Positions 1-14,100 of a stretch of 64,000 nt of DNA are shown piece after piece (positions within the stretch are counted from its first letter, which is position 1; every line of letters starts with the position of its first letter). Made by a program: the position numbers and the translations under genes. The notes beneath the pieces were generated by a model. The model saw nothing but the letters and a program-made list of their open reading frames with translations. It made no database searches and was not told the origin of the DNA. Source of the stretch: Ectocarpus siliculosus (Eukaryota > Sar > Phaeophyceae > Ectocarpales > Ectocarpaceae); contig FN649744.1 of assembly GCA_000310025.1 (NCBI GenBank), positions 2,248,422 to 2,312,421 of the forward strand, read 5' to 3'.

Positions 1-1
1 G

Positions 2-825
2 CATGGGAGGGTGTCTGATGCCACCCCCTCCGCGGGCGGCCCTCCGCCCCCACCGTCGATGCTAGTTGGGCCGCCGCCGCCACCACCGCCCCCGCCACCG
101 GCGGCGGCGCCGGCGGCGCCGGCTCCGGCTCCACCGGTGTACTCGTCAGCAGCAGCGGCAGCTCCGCAGCCGCAGCAGCACCCGCTCGCGATGCCCATTG
201 CCGAACGCATCGCATCCATGGGCCCCCAAGAGGTTAGGGAAAGTACTAATAATTAGAGCTTGCCACCTTTGTCTTTTTACGTGTCTTGTTGCTTCGATGT
301 TGCTGATGGCGGGTGAGGGTTTTGTGGTTGGTTGCGCGTGTTTGTGTAGTTTGGAGGTAAGTTGCAAGCATGTTGAGAGAGGCCGATGGGGAAAGGGGTT
401 GAAAGAGTTGCGTAACTCCGTATCATGCGTGCGAGCCGGCAGTTGATCGCACGGCGATGATGCTTCTTGTTCTGCGATTCCAAACCGGTGTCCTCTTGGT
501 GTTGTTTCCTTGGAGGGCTCTTGTAGGCTTTCTGCGATATCTTCCGTCGTTGTTAACGTTTTCCACACCACAGTATATTCCGACCCCGCAGAATCTGTTC
601 TTCGGCCAGTTTCGCCGTACACTCACCCCCACACCATGAACGACCCCCGCCGCCCCCGCCCCTCTCGATTTGCAGCTGGGGGCGATGCGTCAACTACCGA
701 ACGCGCAGACGCTCTACCCCTTCATCTTCGAAGGAAACCCTGGCTTCGGGCCATTCAGAGACACCCTGGCAGGGTTGGTCATGCCTCGACTGGCGAGCGG
801 CGGCGGCAGTGGCGCAGGGACCTGA
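2..825 (+). CDS. C-terminal part of a proline-rich protein (5' truncated by window edge)
   Basis: Two exons are seen, 2-232 and 676-825. The first is open from the left edge and encodes a low-complexity Pro/Ala run (PPPPP tracts, then APAP and QPQQ segments) ending in RIASMGPQE. It stops at a GT donor (gag|gttagg). The second starts after a pyrimidine-rich acceptor (tttgcag) in the same phase and encodes 49 residues with ordered-looking sequence (LGAMRQLPNAQTLYPFIF, then GNPGFGPFRDTLAGLV) before a TGA at 823-825. The joined reading MGPQE-LGAMRQL is smooth, so this is probably the true C-terminus. Pro-rich linkers of this kind are common in RNA-processing and actin-regulatory proteins, but I do not recognise the family and give no function. 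The start lies outside the window. Confidence 0.6.
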
Positions 826-3800
826 GCCCCAACAGGAGAATGCTCTTGGCACGGCATCAACCAACCACAGCAGCAGGAGAACAACGTTCTTGGGGAACGT
901 TCCGAGAATTTTCCGCCGCCACCGGTCGAGAAGGCCCATTTTTTTTCTCCACCACGTATCTCGCGCTGTGTATTTACGACGAGTACAGCTGTTCCTGTGG
1001 CGGTGCCTATTGTCATTGCCAAGTTTTTTTCATTCGTCGTTTTTACGTGTGTGTGCATCTTGTTGCGGAGGAGAATGGCAGCGTTGAAAGGCGTAACGCA
1101 TCGTACTCTGGCCAGCTTTTAGCCAATTAGAGTTCTAGTGTTTTTATTAATGTGACACCCGCACCGCCGCTGCTGGCTGAGAGAGCCAACATGTTCGGGG
1201 CGGTAAGGCGTACGGGAGTCGGAAAATGGCATAACGCCGACCTGTATTTTCGTCGTAATAAGAACGATGCGCATTGTTTGGAAGTGTTTCTAGCACGTGT
1301 GCATGTGTGAGGTATTTTTCGTGTGTGTGTGTGAGGATTCGTTGTCAAAGCGGCGCTCGTAAAGGGAGGGTTCCGGTAGGGACTGACGACCAGAGGAGCG
1401 CTTGTTTCGTGATTCCCTGGCGTCGGTGGAAGTCTTCTCGACGCAAAAGCAGGCGCGTACGATCCGTTTCTGTATCGTGGAAGTCGCTATTTACTGCAAG
1501 GATGTTCGGCTTTCGCTAATTGCCAACAGAGAGTTTTTTTTATCGAAAGGGGGAAAGAGTAGTAACCAATGCAAAGGAAACAGTGAAAAGCGGCAACTGA
1601 GACAGAACCAGAGATTCATTGCACGCGTCCACGAGATGGCCAGATCTGGCCGCCGGAGCTGGTGGTTTTGTCACCGAAAAGGTTGGGCTAGACCAGCCGA
1701 CGAATATCGTACTTATTCTTCTACATTGTTTTGTTTCTTTTTCTCTCCAAAACGGCTGCGGTTCACACAACCGGAATAGTGGCCTTTTCCTTGAGAAACC
1801 GGGCACTCGATGGAGAAAGACATCCAACCACATTACACAGCGATGGCGTGCTGTGTGCCATGTGGCCGACCACAGGAGGGAAGATGGAACACGCGAGAAA
1901 AATCCACACAGTGAAATCCTGCGGCAGCGTAACGAACACATGTGTCAGTGTGAAACGGGGGTCGATCGCGCACATATCCCGCCGTGAACGACCAAGGCTA
2001 CAGCAGGGGCTGTAGCACCCATACGAGCTAAAGTGCCACCTGTTTCGTGGTGTCTTCGCGGTTACTGTGCGTGTTTCTCTAGTCGAAATGTGTGGTGTGG
2101 GCCCTAACGGAAATATATGCATGTGGTGGAACGACCCTTACTTTAGGTCACAGGTGGTGGAGTGATGTGCAATCATGACGCATCGTAAATCTCTTCCACA
2201 TGAAGGCTTCCATAGTTCGGATATTCTCGGGGCAGGCATTGTTTTGTTCGTCTCCATCTGTTGGTGGGATCCCACTGAAGTAAAACCATGTGTTTCGCCC
2301 CGCGCTGCCGTGACGGAGAGGGTTGGTTCTTGTGCCGTATCGGAAGTCGGTTAGATTGAGTTGGACAGAAACGGACACAAATTGTTCCCGTTCGACCCGA
2401 ATCGCTCCCCCTCCGATAAGAAAGTGCGCCTCACCGGCTCGCAGACTCTTCATCTGCAACTCTCCAAACAGCCTGTGTCGTCCCTTGTACGTGCCTGTCG
2501 TGCGAGGGGGTGCAGGAACATCACTCGATTTTGAAACCACCAATCACTCTCTCGAAGGGACGAAACAGGTGCGGTGCACGTGTGCTTTGCCGACTGCAGT
2601 ATCTGGAACATTCAAACTTAAAAAAATACAGCTTTGGCCACCATCGACACCCGAAATGGGACTCTTCTCTCCGCCATGATATTGGACCTGCTATATGCAT
2701 AATCTATGGGATACCAAGGGGTTGCTTTAGAGGCCACAGAGAGTGACACGAAACCGATAGGATGCACCGTAGCGTCGGGCTGGGAGAATTTCCGAAGTCG
2801 AGTAAGTGCTGCGTGCTTGCAGACTAGAGTCCTGCACCGGGGGGGGTGGAGTCGATGTCACCCCCCTTGAGAGTTTGGCAGCGGGCGTCGAGGTTAGATG
2901 TTCTTTGCGTGTTGATGACCGAAACAAGCACCCACCACAGAGCGGCGCACTACCGGGCAGACCAAAATCGTCTTGTGTTTTTTGTACTTCCTTCGAATGC
3001 TCGCATCGATCGATGCAGTCATCTTCGGGCTGCCATCTCATGGCTCCTCGGTGATCTCTGTAGCTCAAACCAGACGCACGGGCGAGCGCACGGGGCCACC
3101 AGTCTCACCTCAATCGCTCACATCGAGCTTCACGTTTGGCACAGGGCCGGCAATACATGAAACACGAGACCCTTGAAACAAGTTATTTGCTCGAAAAATC
3201 GAACCCGATTGCTTGTTACGTTTCGCCTTGCGGCATGCAGGACCTGTGAGAATACCTTGCGATACGTTTCATGGATTCTATTGGGTACGGTTGTCTGGCA
3301 GCTCCGTGTTCTACGCAGAACTGTGTCTTGGTGGTGCGGTATTAGACCTCATGGCATTGCGAGATGGCTTCCTTTCCGGCAGCGACAGCTGCCCGACAAG
3401 ACACAACTTCCATGACCGGGCCCCGCGCTTGGCACACTCCTCTCTCGTTCGCACTCTCTAGCAATAACCACATCTGAACATACGAGCCAAGAGCTTCCGA
3501 AACATACGTGTGGTGCACTCAAGTTCGGTTTGCGATACCGTTTTTTGCACTTACTTCGCTCTGCGAAACAGCTGCCAGGCATCAAGAAGGACGAGAAACA
3601 GCTATTCGGTTTCGGCGTCAAAGCATCGCTTCCCCCGCAGAAGAGAAAGGCGATACTGGTCGGTGCAATCACCACCGCTCTGTTCGGGAGAAGAGGCGGC
3701 TGTAGCATGGATTCACTCCCGGTGTCATCAGCTGGTGGACAAGGTGCTGGACGTATACTAATTACATGACCGATGGTGTGAATCGCAACCACTCGGTTTA

Positions 3801-4118
3801 TTCGTTCTTGACCATTTCAAATAGACAAGAACCAAAATTTCACCAATCGAACGGAAGTGGCGTCCGAACTCAGGCGGTTGGCCTTCATGCACCAACCCCT
3901 CCAAAACCCATGCGCGTACCCAATTCTGTCGGATGAACACAGATCTATAATACATTTTTTATGTCATGCTTCATCATCCTGCGGCACATTAATGTGTCGA
4001 CGCCTTGAGTGACATTCACCCCGCCGCCCTTCTGACAATCGACCTCATTCCAGCCGCTGCCATTGACGACGAATTGAGAGGACTCACCCTGACAGTCTCT
4101 AGCAACACCGGTACTACC
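826..4118. other. Gene-free interval, 3' flank and MYB upstream region
   Basis: I see no exon chain here. Open frames of 60-200 codons occur on both strands but none shows splice-site-bounded coding or a recognisable motif. The right end (from about 3993) is open in the MYB frame after a TAA at 3990-3992, so an upstream non-coding exon or the MYB leader may lie here. The interval should also hold the 3' UTR of the preceding gene. Confidence 0.4.
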
Positions 4119-7100
4119 ATGGCTATCCAAGAGGAAGAGTGCGGCCAGCGTGGTGCCCTTCAAGGTTTACAGCCGGATCGTAGGGTCGCAAGTCTCCCTC
4201 CTGGTTGCAGAACTGGAGACAACGACTTCATGTTCCGAGAGCAACAGCCCATGTTTCCCTTCGACACCGTGAACATCCTCGGTGCAAACACCGGCGGCGG
4301 CGTTTGCAGCGGCGGTGGTAACCGGGCGGCCGATGACAGGAGTGAGAGCGGGACTCGCGCTTATAGCAGCACCGGAGTGCGTGGAGGCAAGGGCCCCGTC
4401 TTTGCCGTAGGTAGCAGTGGAGGCGCTAGGGTTGCTGCCGGAGGTGCGGCAGGCGGGGGAGGAGACGTGCGAAGCAAGAAGAGGTCGGCTAGCAGAGGCA
4501 GTGGCCGCGACGGACTTGGAGTAATGTCTGGCACCGCTAAGCTCAAGCCAAGACCTCGCATCACTTCCACCGCCACGAAGCCGCGTGACGTCGCCACCGC
4601 CAAGGCATCGTTGAGGACCGAGGCAGACATCCAGGGAGTGGTGGACGAGATAAAAAAACGTAATCCGAACAACGGTGGGGGTCGGCAGGCAAAAGGAGGT
4701 CGCTGGACGGGTGAGAACCCCCCCCCCCGCATCGTACAAGACTGAAAGTGCCGCTAAGTTGTGTCGACACTTTTGCATGCACTACTATGTAAGAAACGTG
4801 GGGTTTCGTCGAAAAAACCGTGATCCAAGAAATTTACATGCATCGTATCATGTTGTAATGTTGGTGTGAAGCAGTTGATGACACCCTCCCGCCTTCCGGA
4901 CTGAACTGTTGTCTTGAATTTGGCAGTCGTACCGCTTTAGTTTCTTCTTGAGAGCTGTCCACCTCAATAATGCACGCCCCAACAAGCCTGACTTGAGCGT
5001 GTGAGACCCTTGCGCGGCATCTCGTGGGTCTGCAGCCTGGCGACTTTCATTCTCACGCACGGCATCATCGTACCACAGTTCACACATCCCTTCTCCGAAA
5101 CCTACCTAACGGCCTACCTCAATCCAAACCTGAACCCCAGCCAACCTGACCCCGGGCCAAATTACACTGCTATGAATCGACGCAGCTGAAGAGGACGACA
5201 CTTTACGCAGCATCGTGAGCCGCGACGGAGAGGGGAAGTGGAAGGAAAAGTCGGAGGAGCTCAACTACGTGATGGCCAGCCACTACGAGGCCATGGCCGC
5301 AGTCGCCACCGCCAAGGGCGATCATGCCGTACAGGAGTACGGAAGAGTCGCCGCGCAATGCTTGCACAGGTAATACAATATGTGGTGAATGGGCGTTGTT
5401 TTGTGTGTGTGACCGCTCTCTAGATGTGGCTTGTCGATTCATTGATTTTGGTGGTGTAGCTGTCGTTCCTTTGCCGAATTTCTTCCCAATATATATTCTA
5501 AATTGAACAGGCAGAAGCTGATGTACCACTCCCCCATCCCAAGCTAACACAACATCGCCTCCACCAGCCCCCCTGCCCATCACCATCACCAACACCCCTA
5601 AAACCCCTATAGGTGGAAGAAAGTTTTGCAACCGGGGTTAAACAAGCGACACTGGACCCCAGAAGAGGACGAAATAGTTCGAGGGGCGGTATTGAGCGCG
5701 CAGGCGATCGGGGCGGTGAGAGAAAGAGTGAGAGCTGTTGGTACTTTGTTATTGCTCCTGCTTGTCGGAAGCTCGGTGTTACTTCCTTCACACTGATGCC
5801 ACCATTGCTGCCATGGTTGACGGTGGAGTTACTCTGTTGTGGTAAATGAGTGTACCAATTGAATCAGCAGGGTGACCTAGTTGGTCAGGCTGAGTTCTGT
5901 ACACATGAGACCAACAAGAAGATGGGGGCTTTCTAGCAACAACCAAGCGCGGGTGCTCTTGCGTGCATGAACATACGACGAACGCAATGCTGTACCCTGG
6001 GGACGGTCTTTGCGATCGGCGTCTAACCAGTCAAAGTGCGTGATTCTTTAGATTCTTGAGGGCCCTCGGCTGTACTTTGTAATTTTTCGTTCGTGCCACC
6101 CCTTGGTAAAATCCGTTAACCCCCCCCCCCCCGCCCGGACTATTATTAGTTTCCGTTCGAGGCACACGGTGCACTGTTACCGGTGGATACGCAGAATCCT
6201 CCGTTCGAAGGACGGCGACCACGGACAAATAGTAAAAACCACCTTTAGGACTCGCTGACACCAGGAACCTCAATGGCCTCGAGCCCCCAACGAGATCAAA
6301 CACGGCCGGCCGAAAAGCATGCCACCCAAAGGGTCACGAATGTTTCGAACTAAGACCTTGTGTGCAACCACGGCACACTCCTGTCCCTGCATGTTTTTTT
6401 TTCTTGATCCCTCCTAGAAGGTGAAGTGGAGCCTTGTGGCCGTGCTTCTTCCGGGAAGACTGGGCAAGCAGTGCCGCGAGCGCTGGTTTAATCACCTCGA
6501 CCCGACGGTAAAGAAGACGGAGTGGACACCTCATGAAGACGAGGTGCTGTTCAATGCGCAGGTGCGACGAGCGAGTATGTATGTATGCGTGTGTGTATTC
6601 TACATTTACGCAGTATCGTCGGCCCTAATTGGCTGAAAAGAGTCATTGCTGAGTGCAGTCAAAACGGAAAACGCTTCAAAGGCCATGACCTGGGGGCGCG
6701 TAAGGGAAGGCCGTGGCGAAGGCAAGGCTATTCTCAGAGGAAAACAATCGCGGCTTTGTTCTGTGCTTCTAGATTTCGTACCGACGGCGGTACTATGCTG
6801 ACCAACGAACAGTCTATTCGCCAGGTGTGAGCTGGTGGAAAATGACAGTCCCCCAAAAGAGGTCATTCATGGGTTGTATGGACTCATTTTCTTTATGAGG
6901 ATGAAAGGATCGAGAAATTACAGTAGTGCTCGCCAATTGGTGCTTCTTACGTTCTACGTGCCATTTATCACCACAAGCACAAACCCTCGGCTACGTACGA
7001 TAGGTCATTCGTACTTGACCGCGTACGACGTAACGTCGTTTCGCTTTAGGCTCTAGTACGGTCCATTCCAGCGCACCCTCTCTGCAGATGCCTTCCATCT

Positions 7101-10100
7101 ATCGTTCGATTTGTTGTTGAAAGTGCCATAGCGAAGGGCGTTCTTCAGACCCCATGGGTATCAACGTCGTCGGTCATCACCGAGGGGTCCCCCTGCGCTA
7201 CGAAAAACGCCTCCAGTCACGCGAGGCCATCCCCAAAACAGAAGAAAAAACGCGCCTCCCGCTTTGTCATGTTTTATTTACGGTGTTTTTCACTGGGATG
7301 CTTCCTCGCTGCTACCACAGGCGTTTTTCGGCACCCGCTGGTGCGAGATCTCAAAGTTCCTTCCCGGTCGCACGGAAAATGCCGTCAAGAACCGGTACAA
7401 CTCCTCCGCGAGGCAGAAGTGGTTCAGCAGCCAACCCCAGGCAAACGGCCGCCCGGCCAACAAGAAGGCGGCTTCCAAGGCTTTCCTCGATAGACTCATG
7501 GACACGCTCGGAAAAGACGGCGGAGGAGGTGGCGATGGCAACGGTGGCGAGGGTTTCTGCTCCGGTAGCAAGGTGGCTTCGACTCCGTGATTGGTGGCTA
7601 GGTTTTCAACGAGTTTTCGTGCTGTCCGTGGGTTTTGGGTGATTGTCGTTGAGCGCACAAAAAAGGTGGTAGACTCACAACAAAACGTTCTCGAGCCGCA
7701 ATACCATATCGTGTTGATGGGTTCCCCCCCCCACCACCACCACCGCAGCCACAGTACCCCCCCCACCTTCTTGCCCGTGCCAAACCCGGCCCCACGCTCT
7801 CTCGCCTCTTTCATTCCTCTCTCATTCGTTGCCTCACCTCCCACGCCCTTTTCTGCTGCTTCCGTGTCTCTACAGCGCACCCTGGAGCGGAACGCCAAGC
7901 CAACAAAGCCTAACCCGTTTTCCGGGCAGCTTCCTCGTTCCGCACTCCACTCGTTCTCCTCGCCAGGTAGCAAGCCGGCAAAGAGGCAAAGGGTTCAGCT
8001 GCCGGGCCTCCTCAACCAGCAGAACACCGGTTTCCTCGGCTCTTCTTCCCTGGCGGGAACACTCACCGGCCTCCCGTACACGACCAACGATACCACTGCT
8101 GCCGCTGCTTCTGTCGCTGCTGGTACGCGCTACGCCGGCCTCGGCGGCGGGGCCAGCACTGGTGCCGGCGCCGCCGTCGGCACGATTTCCACCGGCGACG
8201 AGCTGTCTGCGGCGATCGTGACCGGCGACAAACAACGCGAGAAGAAGAAGCACCAGGTACAGAAACAGTCAAAGCGCAGCCACAAGCGCCGCAGCGAGAG
8301 GGCCGGCTCCATGGTCACGGCGGCCCCAAGGGTCCGCAATTCCCACGGGGGCAAGGTGTCTCGCCACGTATTGAAAAAGACAGCACCGCACGGACCGCGG
8401 CTTGGCGTTCCGGCAGCTCTCGCCGTCCCTTCGTCCCAGCACGAAAACGTGATCGGCAGTTACGGAAATCGGGAACTGGAGGCGGCAGGAGCGGCGGGGA
8501 TACCGGGCGCGCACGAGCAACACCCCACGGTCGGTGCGATGTCCTGTCTGGAGGAGGAAGGAGGGCTCAAGAACACGGCGCCGGGAAGGAACAACGGTAA
8601 CAGCGCGGGGCTCGCGGGAGGCAGCTCGGCCGCAAGCTCGCCGAGCGATTCGCCGGCGACGGAAGAACACGACCGCCAGTCATGCGCAACCTGGCGTCCG
8701 GGGAGCGGCGGAATACCTCAGTGGGGCAGCGTACGTGATGGCGACGGCTTCAGCGACCAGAGGTACGGGAGCGCGGAGGAAACAACCTTTGCAGCGGAAG
8801 CGATCGCGAACCCGATCAATGCAAATATTGGGAGGGAGGACGGAACCTTGACCCCGGCCGCCGCCGCCGCTGCTGCTGTTGCTGCCGTCAAGACTGAAGC
8901 GGCGCAAAGGTACTTGAGGGGGGAGTGGACTCTAACTTCGCAGCGACCGCTGCCATTGTCTTGCGGGACCCCCATCCCGCAATTCCACCCGTACTTCGAG
9001 CTCGCCACGAAGAAGCACAGCAATGACAGCAACAGCATCAGCAACAGCTCCTTTTTGTGGGGCGCTGGCACTTCCGATTCGTCGCCATCATCACCATCAG
9101 TATTCGCGTCTGTACTAGGCGGAAGCAACAGCAACAGCAGCAGGTCAAGCTCCACCAGCAAACTCAGCCGCAGGGGCGCCTTCCACGATTACACGAGTCA
9201 GACGGCCAATACCGTGCCTCCTAGCAACAAGACCGTAGAAGGAGAAACAGCTATCAGCGTCAACACGAACGGCTCGCCGCCGCCTTTGAGCATCTCGGAA
9301 CTTGCGACCGACAACAACAACAAGAACAGCAGCAGCAGCAGCCACATCCGTGCAGAGTCCTTCCTGGAAGACTTCCTCCTAGACGACGCCAATCCCCCCG
9401 AGCTCTCGTTCGCGCCGTCCGAGGTTTGGGGGTTGGGTAGAAGGGTGGGCTTGGGGAACGACTCGCGCAGCTCCTCCGCCACGTCAATGATGATGATGAT
9501 GATGTTCGGCGTCGGCGTTGGCGCTTCCGGGCTGTTCAGCGGTGTAGGGGTTCCCCCCGCCGTCGCGGACAAAACAGGGCACAATGGTAACAATGGCGAT
9601 ATCCATCCCGCCCCATTGATGCCGAACAATCAGCGTGCGAGCAGCGGCAGCGGCGACGGTGGCAGTAGCACTGGCATCTCCAGCAGTGCGACCGGTAGCG
9701 GCGGTAGCGTCGGTGTCAGCAGCTTGCCTTCTTCGCCCTCTACCGTCGCTTCCGCCCGCACGACGCCCATCAGCGTACCACTCGTCCCACGCGTCCAAGG
9801 CCAGGAAGGTACCCCGCCGACGGTCTGGCAGGCTACCAACAAAGGACGCCAGGCACAAAAGGATCCGACACCGGTACGTGTTCTTGATATTTTTTTGCGT
9901 TTCCTCTCCGTCTGTCCCATCTTTACCCCAGGGCGATGATGGGGCGAACTTTCAACCTGCCTTCTAATACTTATTCTACCTTCCGGTCCTCGGGTCGTCG
10001 CCCGGCGTCTAACGCACGCGTTGTCCCTGACCACCACTTTGCTAGAGATCACCGAGGAAGGCTGCTTTGGCCGAGGGAAACGTATTGCCCTTTAGATAAA

Positions 10101-11136
10101 TATTCTTGTGTCCTCCTTTTACGCGCAAGCGGGGTTCAGTTCTTTCTGACCTCAAGTCACTCACGAGAGAGCAATTGTTTCATTCGTGGTGGAGAAAAAA
10201 TATGGCCTGTCAAAGACATCAGCTCTTAGGACTGGAACCAACTTCCGCTGGGCCACCACTTCCTCGGTCCTGTTTCTTTCGTGTTCTGGCCCGCTACCCC
10301 GCTCCACCTCCCACCTCCCTAACCTGACCTTCTCCGCCAACTCACCTCCAGCGCAATAATCAACCACCGATTATTCTCTCCCTGTATGCACCACACGACC
10401 GCCCCAGGAACCCTTCATCGGATCTTCGGCCAACGGCCACTATCCGCAGGGGATGGCACCGTTGCCGCTGCCGTTCACGACACCCGTTCCCGCCACCGGC
10501 GCTCGTTCATCGCCCCCCGTGGGAGAAGCGATGATGGCATTGTCGGCAACCTCGCCCGCGATCTGGACCGCGTTTTCGTCCTACCCCGCGGTCCCACCGC
10601 CTTTCTCGTGGCAAGGGGAGCGCGGTCCGATCCCTCCGAGCGTCACCGCAGGCACCGTAGTGGGCGGCGGTGGTGGCGCGGACCATGGCACGGGGAAGCA
10701 GCATCAGCACACGTCGCCCGGCCAGCAGGCAGTGACTGACGATACGGTGGTATGCCCGAGTGATGCTAGCGGTGCTAGCTGTGCTAGCCTCATCGACGGA
10801 CAGCAACAGCAACAGAGCCACCTGCCCCTCAAAGGCCAAGTGTCTAGTGGCCCCGCTACACCTCATTGCGGCAAGGGAGGCAACGGCGGCGGCATCGACC
10901 GCGGTTGTGACTTAAGAAACCGGTCGACCGCATCACTAGCTAAGCCACGTTTGCCGACGGGTGCGGCGGTCGATGCCCTCACCCCTGGTGGTGGCGCTTG
11001 CTGTGGCGGCAGCGGCGGCGGTGGCGGTGGCGGTACGGCCGACGGTGACCAGGTGACCGCCACAAGCTTGGACGAAGACCCGGACACCAACGGTCGTGGT
11101 GAGAGCAGCGTCGCCGAAGGTTTCACTCCGTCGTAA
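4119..11136 (+). CDS. Three-repeat (R1R2R3) MYB transcription factor
   Basis: The exon model is 4119-4710, 5186-5369, 5613-5715, 6421-6561, 7321-7572, 7876-9873 and 10408-11136, giving 1332 residues. All junctions keep phase. R1 (about residues 195-262) starts GGRWTAEEDDTLR and ends QCLHRWKKV. R2 (about 268-320) has HWTPEEDE, KWSLVAVLLPGR and GKQCRERWFNHLDP. R3 (about 326-375) has EWTPHEDE, TRWCEISKFLPGR and KNRYNSSARQKW. This is the c-MYB/3R-MYB layout of DNA-binding proteins that in plants and animals regulate cell-cycle genes; that role is inferred here. R1 carries an insertion of about 28 residues before its third helix. The long C-terminal half is low complexity: Ser/Gly/Asn runs, a Met run from an (ATG)n tract at 9487-9504, and poly-Gly near the end. 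The start ATG at 4119 is the first in frame after an upstream stop; a further 5' exon cannot be excluded. The exon 5/6 junction was chosen for the strong pyrimidine tract before 7876; an alternative phase-compatible pair is 7564/7967. Confidence 0.88.
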
Positions 11137-14100
11137 CGGATGAGCAGCAGGCTTAGAGAGAGATGTGGCGCTGGTGTCTCGAGGCAACCGCAAAGGCAAT
11201 TGTACGAACTGCTTGGCTCGACACGAGGGGTTTCCGAGAAGTGTTGGCTGCCCAGTTCAGCCACATCGCGATCGCTGGTTGGTTGGCGACACGGCACCAT
11301 CGGTACATGCTTTCAAGGGGGGTCGTAAGACGCCCAGCTATGAATAGCAGATGACTTCATACACTCTTCGGAAAGTCGTAACAGTAGAATATTAGAGGGA
11401 GAAAACAATGGTGTTGTTTTTGGGGATGGGGGGGGATCAGGGAGGGGGGGGGATCAGTTAGCGCTGTGGTTGACCCGATCCCCAACAACAATACCCAACA
11501 AGGGATAGGAGTTGGCGGGGTGGTGTGAGGTTTTCAGGGGACGTTGGGGTGACGGATAGACTGCGACAAAGCAAGGGGCTTTCTCACCGCATCGGCTTCA
11601 AGTCAAGCATGAAGTACGGGCAGTAAACTGGAGACAGACCTGAAGGCCCTTGAAAAAGGAGGCGTTTAAACGTTTAGACGGTCCGTGAACGAAAACAACT
11701 CGAACTCAACGAAAAACAACGAGAAAAAGACGGGCGCCGCGTGCGGTTGGGCGCTACAGTTACGAATTACCGGGCTCGCTCACCGCCACCATTGCGTTTC
11801 CTAGAACCCCGTTTAACACTTGGCAAGGCGCTGGACCCGTGGCAATACACAACAATCAGCTCCGGATCGGATTGGGCAGGGAGGGTGCAGCAGAAAACAG
11901 CTACGCGAGATCGTTAGAATGAGCTGCTGTGAGGGGATCGGAGAGATTACCGGATTGGAGGGTTAGGGCGAGGGTGGGCGCCAAAAAAATGCCTGAAGAG
12001 AGGAAAAGAAGCGAATCCCTGGTTGCTCAACTTGTTGGTGATTCGGTAGAACACGTGCATGATGAAAACTTTCCCATCCAACCATTCAATTATACACAGA
12101 ACGGGCGACCACAGGAAACTCTCTTATTTTTCGCAACCCGATCTCCTTTATTTTTCAGTGGGGAACCAACAGGGACTATAAGTGGTTGGTGTGTGGGTAT
12201 ATGTCGAACTCAAGTCCTTCGTGCACAATTAATCCTATTTTTTCAACTACCCCAACCACCTGGGTTGTTGGCGTTCGGTAGTATGGCACAAGAGATCGGA
12301 ATATTTTCCAGCATTACGGGGCCACGAAATCGCTTCGGCCCGAACAAACTGTAGTCTACGGTTGACAGGGGGATCCTTTCGAACAACGACAGCTCATTTG
12401 GTATCACCAGGCGAACGCCTGGAATATGTGCGGCGGTGCCGATAATCTATCCTTGGGATGAGGGAAAATGTCACTCACGGTTTTCCTGGAGAAAGGTCTT
12501 CGGACACAGCGGGTGTCATGATATTATGTTTAGTACATAGACTAATCCACGATGACGCCCAACTGCACCAAAATACCCTACGATTCGACCGGTAGAATCA
12601 TGACAACGGTCACATCATCAGCATCTTTGAAGGTGCTTCGAAATCTCTCCGTTCGGCCTGTTGTCTTCGTAACCTCTTACGCCCATCGATGCTGCTACTT
12701 CTAAGCGTAGGGACCACGTGCTACTCAGCAAGGCGTGTAAGAGAAAGCCGCCTCGTCTTCATCTCGGCCGTTGATCAACCTTTAGTCAAACAGGCGATAT
12801 CGACGAAATGGGTTGAGCACGAGAGTGCGACATCATGCAGACGTGAAGCTGAGCACCCTCTGACATGATAGCTATGCTTTGCGGCTTGTAGATCATGACA
12901 TGCTTCTAGTCGTTGGCGAACGTAGTTGCCGAGTTCGTGTGCGAAACAAATATTGGAGGAGGCACCGTGGTTGAAATTCTCTCTCCGCCTACCCCCCCCC
13001 CCCCCCCCCCCGCGTGCGCCCGCGTGTCGGAAAATAGGCTCTTGCTTCACCTGCCATTCTGCTGCTCTCTCCGTTCTCTCTGCACACAGTCAGTCTGCAT
13101 CGGAAAGCTCAGCACCAACCACCCGCGTACGTACGCTCCAGGAGGTGAGAGCAAGGGAGAGAGAGAGAGAGAGGTGTTGCGCGAGCATCTTGGTTTCTGG
13201 CGCCGAGTGTGCACAGCATGTCTTGGGTGTGTGCGCTGCCGAACAAGCATCAAAATAGCGGCTGAAACGGCGGGTCGGATATGCACATGTAGAACAGGAG
13301 GATCTGAGTGGCAGAGAACAGCAGCCAGGCAGCAGTAGTATACATTTGCTTCAGGACAGCAGGGAATTGCTCTATCGCTCTTGGTACAACTCGCATTGGG
13401 ACCAGCTCGCCGCTCTTTACTATCTAGGCAGTAGCGGGTTAATTGGGTGCTGGCAAATCTATGGTCTGCGGTCAGTGAGGTGTCAGGTGGATGAGCCACA
13501 TCACAGCGCAACATGACGATGGATCCATGTACAGAGATGGGATGGTACATGTAGTGAGAGGAGGTAAACGCCAGTATCCAAGCAACTGCTCGGGGCGAGC
13601 GACCTTGGGTACTGCACGTCGGACTCGACCAGTACTTCAGCGATGTCCATACGGGCATCGGTCTTTCTTTGTCTGCTGGGGCCAACTTGGTTGGACACAA
13701 AGAGCAAGTCATTTTCCCACCGGCATCGGACAAATCGTGCCCCAATATTTTTCAGCAACTCCACCTACGAAAGGTCGAAACAACCACCGAACACGCTGCA
13801 GGGTAGAATGTATACGCACAGCCGCCCTTCCTGACACGACTCTCACTCCATATCGCCTGCTGTAATCCCCACTCCTCTATTCCCGCACTCGCCAGAGACC
13901 TCTTTGTCCCTCCATCATTTGCCGTTCGGTATTGACTGCCCAATCCTGGGATCCTGTGATGGGTTCGACCTCTCCCCTGTGGAGAGCTCTGCGAAAGTCC
14001 GTTGGAAAAAGCGGAAAAAACGAAAAACATCCAAATTCAACATCTTTATCCTTCCACCGTGCCCAGGATTAGGGCCGGCAGAGAGTAGTGTGTCATCCGC

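Noticed and set aside
11929-12354. 141-codon open frame (+)
   Set aside because: No domain, no splice or homology support; composition like the surrounding non-coding DNA.
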